From the NCBI GenBank assembly GCA_023395435.1, contig JAEWZG010000059.1, forward strand, positions 1 through 11,529: DNA of 11,529 nt, written 5' to 3'. Numbering within the stretch: the stretch's first letter is position 1; every line of letters starts with the position of its first letter. A model generated the notes under the pieces. The model saw only the letters and a list, made by a program, of their open reading frames with translations. It searched no databases and had not been told where the DNA came from. The DNA comes from Bacillota bacterium. GTDB lineage: Bacteria; Bacillota; Clostridia; Oscillospirales; Ruminococcaceae. Both the position numbers and the translations under genes were made by a program. Positions 1 to 5,463 of the stretch are shown piece after piece.

Positions 1-642
1 CATATCAATCTTCTCGCCAAGCACTGCTTCAGAAATATAGTTGATTCTGAAGTTGTCAATATCATTATCGTATTTCTCTTTAGGGAGGAAATCGCACGCC
101 ATATCTGAATAAACAGCATTATAAACATGACCGTTTTCATCAAGGTCAGTGATTCTTACTTCTCTTTGTCCGAGCAAAATCAGTTCTCCATAATGAATCT
201 TACCGATCGTTTTAGCGTAAATCTCTTTTTCTTCGTCCTGTGGCATATTAAAAGCAAAGTAGGATGGCTTGTGTATCTTTCTTGTACTAGGGCTCGCAAG
301 AATCCATCCGCTTTGAATACTAGCTGCAATCTTATCATTATCAATTATTTCTGTTCCGCGAAGGAACATAGCGCCCATTTTCCCGCTCTCCCACGTTCTT
401 GTGATAATTTCATCTGGCTGCTTTGGATAATCAAATATCTTTACGCTAACACGTGACAACAAGAAGACCATATCCTGTTCCCAGAGAATTTCGTGGCCGT
501 AGCCTTTTTTCGTATAATCACTTCCTGCTATTTCAGAAGAACGTCTTAATATTGACGACAGCTTCATTCTTCCCTTATAATCGCAATCATAGAAGCATAC
601 TCTTTGATTTTCCTTATAATGTGTAGCGTATTTAATTTCCAT
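1..642 (-). CDS. Acyl-ACP thioesterase (FatA/FatB-like hotdog family), C-terminus cut off by the window edge
   Basis: My translation from the ATG at 640-642 gives 214 codons, open to the window edge. The family hydrolyses fatty acyl-ACP in the cytoplasm to release free fatty acid. Seen in the sequence: an N-terminal hotdog half with YDCDYKGRMKLSSIL (residues 18-32), the first-half end WILASPSTRKIHKP (112-125), and the second-half catalytic segment DLDENGHVYNAVYSD (166-180), whose Asn170 and His172 match the family's N-x-H catalytic pair. The family usually has about 240-260 residues, so roughly 30-45 are missing. The start is preceded by GTGGAG at a somewhat long spacing; an in-frame GTG at 658-660 is a less likely alternative. 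It lies 24 bases after serS and is probably cotranscribed with it. The family is clear. The physiological substrate, and why it sits behind serS, cannot be told. Confidence 0.85.
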   Translation of the reverse strand, partial: MEIKYATHYKENQRVCFYDCDYKGRMKLSSILRRSSEIAGSDYTKKGYGHEILWEQDMVFLLSRVSVKIFDYPKQPDEIITRTWESGKMGAMFLRGTEIIDNDKIAASIQSGWILASPSTRKIHKPSYFAFNMPQDEEKEIYAKTIGKIHYGELILLGQREVRITDLDENGHVYNAVYSDMACDFLPKEKYDNDIDNFRINYISEAVLGEKIDM

Positions 643-666
643 TTTTTGTATTTTCTCCACTCTTTA

Positions 667-1947
667 TTATTTAATTATGTCTTTTCCACCCATATAAATT
701 CTCAAAGCTTTTGGAATTCTTACGCTTCCGTCAGCGTTAAGGTTATTTTCAAGGAAAGCGATTAGCATTCTCGGTGGTGCAACACAAGTGTTGTTGAGAG
801 TATGTGCAAGGTACTTTTCACCGTTTTCACCCTTAACTCTAATTCCAAGACGTCTTGCCTGCGCATCACCGAGGTTTGAACAGCTTCCAACTTCGAAGTA
901 TTTCTTCTGTCTTGGTGACCAAGCTTCAACATCACAACTCTTAACCTTAAGGTCCGCTAAATCCCCTGAACAGCATTCTAGTGTTCTTACAGGGACGTCA
1001 AGTGTTCTGAAGAAATCAACAGTATTTTTCCAAAGTATTTGGTACCATTTTTTGCTTTCTTCCGGCTTGCAGACAACAATCATTTCCTGCTTTTCAAACT
1101 GATGAATTCTATATACTCCACGTTCTTCAATACCGTGAGCACCAACTTCTTTTCTAAAGCATGGCGAATAGCTTGTCAGAGTCTTTGGCAACTGTTCTTC
1201 AGGGATAATAGTATCAATATATCTTCCTATCATTGAGTGTTCACTTGTTCCGATAAGATAAAGGTCTTCGCCCTCAATCTTATACATCATTCCTTCCATT
1301 TCAGCAAAGCTCATTACGCCTGTTACGACATTGCTTCTGATCATGTATGGTGGAATAACATAAGTAAAACCTCTGTCAATCATAAAATCTCTTGCATATG
1401 AAAGAATTGCTGAGTGGAGTCTTGCAATGTCACCTACAAGATAGTAAAATCCGTTTCCGCTTGTCTTTCTTGCACTATCAATATCAATTCCGTTCAGCTT
1501 TTCCATAATATCGACATGATAAGGCACTTCAAAATCAGGAACATAAGGCTCACCAAACTTTTCAATCTCAACATTCTGATTATCGTCCTTGCCGATTGGC
1601 ACACTATCATCTATTATATTAGGGATTACAAGCATTTTCTCTTTGATTTTTGCTTCATATTCAGTTTCTGCAACTTCAAGTTCAGCAAGTTCTTTTGCAA
1701 TTTCAGCAACCTGTGCTTTTGCAGCTTCTGCCTCATCCTTCATGCCCTTAGCCATAAAACCACCAATCTGCTTGCTTATAACATTCCTCTGATTTCTGAG
1801 CGAATCGCATTTTGTTTTTGCTTCTCTGAATTGCTTATCAAGCTCGATTACCTCGTCAACCAATGGTAGCTTGCTGTCCTGGAACTTCTTTTTAATATTT
1901 TCCTTTACTACATCTGGATTTTCTCTTAAAAACTTAATATCTAACAT
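667..1947 (-). CDS. serS: Serine--tRNA ligase (SerRS), class II
   Basis: Charges tRNA-Ser (and tRNA-Sec where present) with serine in the cytoplasm. At 426 residues it has the usual bacterial length. Residues 1-110 form the N-terminal tRNA-binding arm, a long antiparallel coiled coil rich in Lys, Glu and Ala (about 30-105). The class II core follows: TSEHSMIGRY (234-243), motif 2 with FRKEVGAH (264-271) and RIHQFEKQEM (280-289), the serine-site segment FEVGSCSNLGDAQARR (351-366), and motif 3 with its Arg393. Motif 3 reads NNTCVAPPRMLIAFLEN instead of the common NGSGLAVGRTLVAILEN, so this is a divergent SerRS branch, although the Arg and the final Glu-Asn are kept. The ATG at 1947 has a GAGGGGAAG ribosome site. 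The 52-base gap to parB leaves no room for a T-box leader. It may be transcribed from the parAB promoter, since I see no terminator after parB. Confidence 0.97.
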   Translation of the reverse strand: MLDIKFLRENPDVVKENIKKKFQDSKLPLVDEVIELDKQFREAKTKCDSLRNQRNVISKQIGGFMAKGMKDEAEAAKAQVAEIAKELAELEVAETEYEAKIKEKMLVIPNIIDDSVPIGKDDNQNVEIEKFGEPYVPDFEVPYHVDIMEKLNGIDIDSARKTSGNGFYYLVGDIARLHSAILSYARDFMIDRGFTYVIPPYMIRSNVVTGVMSFAEMEGMMYKIEGEDLYLIGTSEHSMIGRYIDTIIPEEQLPKTLTSYSPCFRKEVGAHGIEERGVYRIHQFEKQEMIVVCKPEESKKWYQILWKNTVDFFRTLDVPVRTLECCSGDLADLKVKSCDVEAWSPRQKKYFEVGSCSNLGDAQARRLGIRVKGENGEKYLAHTLNNTCVAPPRMLIAFLENNLNADGSVRIPKALRIYMGGKDIIK

Positions 1948-1973
1948 TTTGTACTTCCCCTCTATTGCTATTA

Positions 1974-1989
1974 TGTTCCACGTGGAACA
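1974..1989. promoter_or_regulatory. parS centromere site 1 (between parB and serS)
   Basis: TGTTCCACGTGGAACA is a perfect 16-bp palindrome (18 bp when the flanking A and T are counted). It differs by one base from the B. subtilis parS sequence TGTTCCACGTGAAACA, the nucleation site for ParB clamps. It sits in the short gap between the parB stop and the serS ribosome site. Confidence 0.95.
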
Positions 1990-1999
1990 TTTTATACTT

Positions 2000-2866
2000 T
2001 TATTGCGTAACTTTTGCTAATAACTTTACCAACTCTGATAAATCGTCCTTGTTGTAAAACTCTATTTCAATCGTTCCCTTGTTTTTTGCTGAGTTTACTG
2101 TCACTTTTCTTCCCAACTCCTGATTAAGTGCTAACTCAACCTCTCTAAAGTAGCTATCAACAACACTCTGCTTCTTTTCCTTACTTTGAGGTTTGTTGTT
2201 GCCATCTGCTGATATCTTTGCACGAAGCTTTTCAAGATTTCTTACTGTGAGCATATCATCCTTGCACTTTTTAGCCAAATCAACCCTTATCTGTGAATCA
2301 TCAATACCCGCAAGAGCCTTGGCATGTCCTATTGTTATATCACCATTTCTGAGCATATTTTGAATTTCGTCCTCAAGTTTTAACGCTCTAAGGCAGTTTG
2401 CAACAACAGAACGGCTTTTCCCGACTGTTTTTGCAACTTCTTCTTGTGTCATATTGTAATTTTCAATCAAATCCTGATATCCGAGAGCTTCTTCTATCGG
2501 ATTCAAGTTCTCTCTTTGCAGGTTTTCTATAAGTGCAACCTGCATAGTTTCCTGATCTGAAAGCTCCTTAATATGTACTGGAACTTCATCAAGCCCAGCC
2601 ATTCGACAGGCTCTCCATCTTCTTTCGCCAGCAACAATCTGATATGAACCATTTTCAAGCGGTCTGACGAGCAATGGTTGTAACAGGCCATGCTGCCTTA
2701 TTGAGTCAGCGAGCGTAGCAATAGCCTCATCATCAAAATCAATTCGCGGCTGTGACTTGTTAGGTTCAATTTCAGATATTCTCAAGGTCTGAGAAGTACT
2801 TGATTCAGTGGAATTTTCAAAGAACAGGGCATCCATCCCCATTCCAAGGCCACGTTTTTTCGCCAT
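2000..2866 (-). CDS. parB: Chromosome-partitioning protein ParB (Spo0J)
   Basis: CTP-dependent DNA clamp that loads at parS, spreads along the origin region, and works with ParA and SMC in origin segregation. It has 288 residues. The N-terminus RGLGMGMDALF (5-15) is the ParA-contacting peptide typical of chromosomal ParB. The CTP-binding motifs are GERRWRA (80-86) and ENLQREN (114-120). The helix-turn-helix spans about 138-162 (MTQEEVAKTVGKSR). A charged linker (222-233) leads to the C-terminal dimerisation domain (about 235-288). Gly150-Lys-Ser-Arg152 and Gly180 match the parS-reading residues of ParB rather than Noc. The ATG overlaps the parA stop by one base (TAATG), and its GGAGG lies in the last parA codons, so the two are translationally coupled. 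parS sites stand on both sides of the parA-parB pair. Confidence 0.97.
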   Translation of the reverse strand: MAKKRGLGMGMDALFFENSTESSTSQTLRISEIEPNKSQPRIDFDDEAIATLADSIRQHGLLQPLLVRPLENGSYQIVAGERRWRACRMAGLDEVPVHIKELSDQETMQVALIENLQRENLNPIEEALGYQDLIENYNMTQEEVAKTVGKSRSVVANCLRALKLEDEIQNMLRNGDITIGHAKALAGIDDSQIRVDLAKKCKDDMLTVRNLEKLRAKISADGNNKPQSKEKKQSVVDSYFREVELALNQELGRKVTVNSAKNKGTIEIEFYNKDDLSELVKLLAKVTQ

Positions 2867-3663
2867 TATATTAATCCTCCTACCATTTTCTTTTTAGCAG
2901 TCTTTTCCCTCTTAAGGAATTCATTGCAGAACTCTTTATATGCATCTGCTCCCTTTGAACTTTTATCGTAATACAAAACAGGTTTTCCAAAGCTTGGTGC
3001 CTCAGAAAGCGTTACATTTCTCGGTATAACAGTATCATAAACCTTCTTTGGAAAGTGCTTTTTAACCTCAGCAACAACAGAAGCAGTGAGATTATATCTT
3101 CCAACAAACATTGTGAAGATAATTCCTTCAATATCTATAGTCGGATTATAATGATCACGGACTCTTTTAATTGTATCGTTAAGCTGAGTCAATCCTTCGA
3201 GTGAATAAAACTCACACTGCAAAGGAATTAGAACACTGTCACAGCAGGCAAGCGCATTTAATGTCAGCATACTTAATGACGGAGGACAATCAATCAGGAT
3301 ATAATCATAGTCCTGTTTTATTGTTAAAACCTGCATTTTAAGGCGTTGAACCCGATTATCAAGCATTGATAATTCAATCTCAGCACCAGCAAGCTTCTGT
3401 GCCGATGTTACAACAGAAATGTTCTTGAATTCTGTCTTAATAATAGCGTCCTGAATTCTGCAAGCACCGATTATTGCTTCATAAACAGTGTTTTTTACAG
3501 CCTTTTTCCTTATACCAAAGCCCGTAGTGGTATTGCCCTGGGCATCAATATCTATAACAAGAACCTTATATCCCTTTGCTCCAAGATATGCAGCAAGGTT
3601 CACAACAGTTGTTGACTTTCCTACTCCGCCCTTTTGGTTGGATATAGAAATAACCTTTCCCAT
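2866..3663 (-). CDS. parA: Chromosome-partitioning ATPase ParA (Soj)
   Basis: Walker-type ATPase that binds the nucleoid as an ATP dimer, moves ParB-parS complexes and, in Bacillus, modulates DnaA. Its 265 residues are close to the Soj length. Seen: the deviant Walker A KGGVGKSTT (11-19) with signature Lys11 and Lys16, DID (38-40), Walker B LIDCPPSL (123-130), and the C-terminal family block RNVTLSEAPSFGKP (215-228). The short N-terminus, with no extra helix-turn-helix domain, is the chromosomal (type Ib-like) form rather than the P1-plasmid form. The start ATG has GGAGG five bases upstream. It is first in the parA-parB unit, with its own extended -10 promoter at 3699-3707 and a parS site upstream of that promoter. 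Confidence 0.97.
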   Translation of the reverse strand: MGKVISISNQKGGVGKSTTVVNLAAYLGAKGYKVLVIDIDAQGNTTTGFGIRKKAVKNTVYEAIIGACRIQDAIIKTEFKNISVVTSAQKLAGAEIELSMLDNRVQRLKMQVLTIKQDYDYILIDCPPSLSMLTLNALACCDSVLIPLQCEFYSLEGLTQLNDTIKRVRDHYNPTIDIEGIIFTMFVGRYNLTASVVAEVKKHFPKKVYDTVIPRNVTLSEAPSFGKPVLYYDKSSKGADAYKEFCNEFLKREKTAKKKMVGGLI

Positions 3664-3698
3664 ATAATCCTCCGTTCACTTTTTAATGACATGTTTCC

Positions 3699-3707
3699 AT
3701 TATATCA
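3699..3707 (-). promoter_or_regulatory. Probable parA-parB promoter, extended -10
   Basis: On the minus strand the sequence is TGATATAAT: a perfect TATAAT (3699-3704) with the TGn extension (3705-3707). The -35 position about 17 bases upstream (TTTTAT) is poor, as is common for extended -10 promoters. Transcription would begin near 3692, giving a leader of roughly 29 bases with the parA GGAGG. It lies downstream of the noc terminator, so parAB should not depend on noc transcription. The parS centre is about 57 bp upstream of the predicted start. Confidence 0.7.
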
Positions 3708-3741
3708 TCTTTTCAGCGAAAATAAAAGCTTTTTTATAAAA

Positions 3742-3757
3742 TGTTCCACGTGGAACA
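3742..3757. promoter_or_regulatory. parS centromere site 2 (upstream of parA)
   Basis: TGTTCCACGTGGAACA, identical to site 1, lies between the noc terminator and the parA promoter. Its last base joins the terminator T-tract. ParB bound here could cover the parAB control region, so autoregulation is possible. That is inference. Confidence 0.95.
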
Positions 3758-3785
3758 AAAAAAGTGCAGGCTATAAATGCCTGCA
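3757..3785 (-). terminator. Intrinsic terminator of noc
   Basis: On the minus strand TGCAGGC, a seven-base loop (ATTTATA) and GCCTGCA form a perfect 7-bp stem (3765-3771 with 3779-3785), followed by C and seven T (3764-3757). It begins 19 bases after the noc stop. On the plus strand the stem is followed by A-rich sequence, so it works in one direction only. Confidence 0.85.
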
Positions 3786-3804
3786 AAAATAATAAAAAGA
3801 TAAA

Positions 3805-4626
3805 TTAGGGGTTAGGGGTATTTACTGGGATGCGTATGACATACTCGATATACTCGCTATTCTGTGTCTTCTTCGCGTCTGCCGCTACTCCCGCCATTTT
3901 GACAGTTTCAACGGCTTTGTTAATTGTATTCATAAAAAGCCTTACATCACGAAGAAGAACAGCTCGCTTCTTGAAGCTTTCCCTCTCCTTTTCAGTGCAG
4001 ATAAGTTGCTCTATAAAAAGTTCAGTTTTCTCAACATTCATATTATGCTTTAAGATCTTATCCACAACCTGTATACGTTGATCCGGGTCTTTAAGCTTCA
4101 ATAATGCTCTTGCGTGCCTCTCTGAAAGTCCGCTTTCCTTTATGTATTTTCTCTCAGGATCTGTGAGTTTTAATAAGCGCAGTTTGTTTGCGATGGTTGA
4201 TTGTGCCATTCCAAGCTTTATTGCAGCGTCTTCCTGAGTCATTCCGTACAAATCAATGAGCTGTTCTATTGCGGCCGCTTCATCAAAATAGGATAAATCT
4301 TCTCGTTGAATATTCTCTACCAGTGCAAGTAAAGCTGAACTTCTGTCTGAAACCTCAATCATAATGCAAGGTACACTCAGAAGTCCTGCCATTCTTGCTG
4401 CCCTCAATCTCCTCTCACCTGAAACAAGCTCATATCCCAGATCTGCTTTTCTTATTGTCAGTGGCTGAAGTATTCCATTCTGCTTTATACTGTCCGCCAA
4501 AGGACGTAATTCAGAATCAGTGAATACTGAACGTGGCTGATATGGATTCGGAAATATTTCCGTAATAGATATGTCAAAGACCTTGTTTATCGTTTTTTCT
4601 TTTGTTATCCCAAAAATAGTGGCCAT
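3805..4626 (-). CDS. noc: Nucleoid occlusion protein Noc (ParB paralogue)
   Basis: CTP-dependent DNA-binding protein that in Bacillus spreads from Noc-binding sites, tethers DNA to the membrane and blocks Z-ring assembly over the nucleoid. It has 273 residues (B. subtilis Noc has 283). Seen: the CTP motifs GERRLRA (70-76) and ENIQREDL (104-111), the helix-turn-helix GMTQEDAAIKLGMAQ (128-142), and a C-terminal MNTINKAVETVKMAGV block (232-247) ending in EYVIRIP, which resembles Bacillus Noc. Four residues known to switch specificity from parS to the Noc site are all Noc-type: Gln142, Lys148, Lys153 and Arg170. The N-terminus (MATIFGITKEK) resembles the FFGL segment of the Bacillus membrane-targeting helix but is shorter, so membrane binding is uncertain. 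A strong AAGGGGGA ribosome site precedes the ATG. It is flanked by its own promoter and terminator and is therefore probably monocistronic. Confidence 0.95.
   Translation of the reverse strand: MATIFGITKEKTINKVFDISITEIFPNPYQPRSVFTDSELRPLADSIKQNGILQPLTIRKADLGYELVSGERRLRAARMAGLLSVPCIMIEVSDRSSALLALVENIQREDLSYFDEAAAIEQLIDLYGMTQEDAAIKLGMAQSTIANKLRLLKLTDPERKYIKESGLSERHARALLKLKDPDQRIQVVDKILKHNMNVEKTELFIEQLICTEKERESFKKRAVLLRDVRLFMNTINKAVETVKMAGVAADAKKTQNSEYIEYVIRIPVNTPNP
4058..4066 (+). other. Perfect DnaA-box 9-mer inside noc
   Basis: TTATCCACA matches the consensus DnaA box exactly. On the minus strand it is read as TGTGGATAA within codons for Val-Val-Asp-Lys of Noc, so coding alone can explain it. 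It is a single copy, so it does not by itself mark an origin, although oriC is expected nearby. Confidence 0.3.
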
Positions 4627-4646
4627 AGAAAATCCCCCTTTTTGTC

Positions 4647-4667
4647 ATACTAACTTGTTTTTAGTAT
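4647..4667. repeat. Inverted repeat over the noc -10 and start region
   Basis: ATACTAA (4647-4653), a seven-base spacer and TTAGTAT (4661-4667) form a perfect 7-bp inverted repeat. It overlaps the noc -10 hexamer and the predicted transcription start. It could be an operator, or in RNA only a very weak stem, since it has one G-C pair per arm. Confidence 0.5.
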
Positions 4668-4691
4668 AACATTAATAGGAAATAATTTCCA
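4663..4691 (-). promoter_or_regulatory. Probable noc promoter
   Basis: On the minus strand there is TGTTATACT, an extended -10 (TATACT at 4663-4668, TGT at 4669-4671), and TGGAAA (4686-4691) as a -35 matching TTGACA at four of six positions, with a 17-bp spacer. The start would be near 4656, giving a leader of about 30 bases with the AAGGGGGA ribosome site. This is the only good promoter I see in the gap after rsmG. Confidence 0.65.
4678..4690. repeat. Short palindrome overlapping the noc -35
   Basis: GGAAAT-A-ATTTCC is a 6-bp inverted repeat around a single base. The half-sites are those of the Noc-binding site ATTTCCCGGGAAAT but in the opposite (outward) order, so it is not a standard Noc site. 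It may be an operator, or chance. Confidence 0.4.
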
Positions 4692-4749
4692 TAGCCTGTC
4701 CGATTAAATATTCTTTTTAATAACCTATATTATCTATTAATTCAACAAA

Positions 4750-5463
4750 TTATAAAGGTTTTTTTGTCATCTGACCTTTATTGCGTGGATATTTTGTCGG
4801 AGTATGCGATATTTTCTTTATCACAACAAGTGTTCTGCCGTCATCGTTTGGGAGGGTATAGTTCCTTTTTTCAACAACATCCCCACCCAGTGTTGAAATT
4901 GCATTGTAGGAATTATTAAGTTCCTCAAGTCCATTTGATCCTTTAAGTGAAACAAAATATCCACCTACCTTAACAAAAGGCAAGCAATATTCACACAATT
5001 CAGGGAGGGATGCAACAGCACGGGCAGTAGCTATATCAAATTTCTCTCTATAATCAGCTTTCTGTCCAAATTCTTCTGCTCTGCCATGAATACATTCAGC
5101 TTTTACTTCAAGAGTATCAGTCAGCTCACTTAAAAAATTAATCCTCTTATTAAGACTGTCAAGCAAGGTAAGTTTCAAATCATTTCTCATTATAGCAAGT
5201 GGAACGGAAGGAAATCCAGCACCCGTTCCAACATCAATAAGCTTCGCATTCTGGGGAATATCAATATTCATAAAAGGAAAAACGCTGTCATAGAAATGCT
5301 TTATAGTTATACCCTCTGGATCAAGAATTGCAGTAAGATTGCACTTGTTATTCCACTCAACAAGCATATCAGAATAAATTAAAAACTTGTCATACTGTTC
5401 ATCACTGACACTAATTCCACCTGAAGAAAACAAGTCAATAAACTTATTTTTTTCTATTATCAC
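4750..5463 (-). CDS. rsmG: 16S rRNA (guanine-527-N7)-methyltransferase RsmG (GidB)
   Basis: Uses S-adenosylmethionine to make m7G527 in 16S rRNA; loss in other bacteria gives low-level streptomycin resistance. Its 237 residues match the family (239 in B. subtilis). Seen: the N-terminal helices with WNNKCNLTAI (37-46) and HFYDS (56-60), the SAM-binding loop LIDVGTGAGFPSVPLAI (75-91), the second motif ATARAVASL (145-153), the VSLKG strand (171-175) and the C-terminal YPRNKG (225-230) typical of GidB. The start is GTG at 5461-5463, overlapping the mnmG stop by one base (TAGTG), with AAGGGGAG just upstream inside mnmG, so translation is coupled to mnmG. The 123-base gap after its stop is AT-rich, shows no convincing terminator and contains the noc promoter. 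Confidence 0.97.
   Translation of the reverse strand: MIIEKNKFIDLFSSGGISVSDEQYDKFLIYSDMLVEWNNKCNLTAILDPEGITIKHFYDSVFPFMNIDIPQNAKLIDVGTGAGFPSVPLAIMRNDLKLTLLDSLNKRINFLSELTDTLEVKAECIHGRAEEFGQKADYREKFDIATARAVASLPELCEYCLPFVKVGGYFVSLKGSNGLEELNNSYNAISTLGGDVVEKRNYTLPNDDGRTLVVIKKISHTPTKYPRNKGQMTKKPL

Noticed and set aside
127..456. A 109-codon plus-strand open frame opposite the left-edge gene
   Set aside because: The minus strand encodes a recognisable acyl-ACP thioesterase through the whole stretch. The plus-strand frame has no family features.
4678..4690. Standard Noc-binding site
   Set aside because: The half-sites are in the wrong order and lack the central CCGGG, so it cannot be called a Noc site; kept only as a palindrome.
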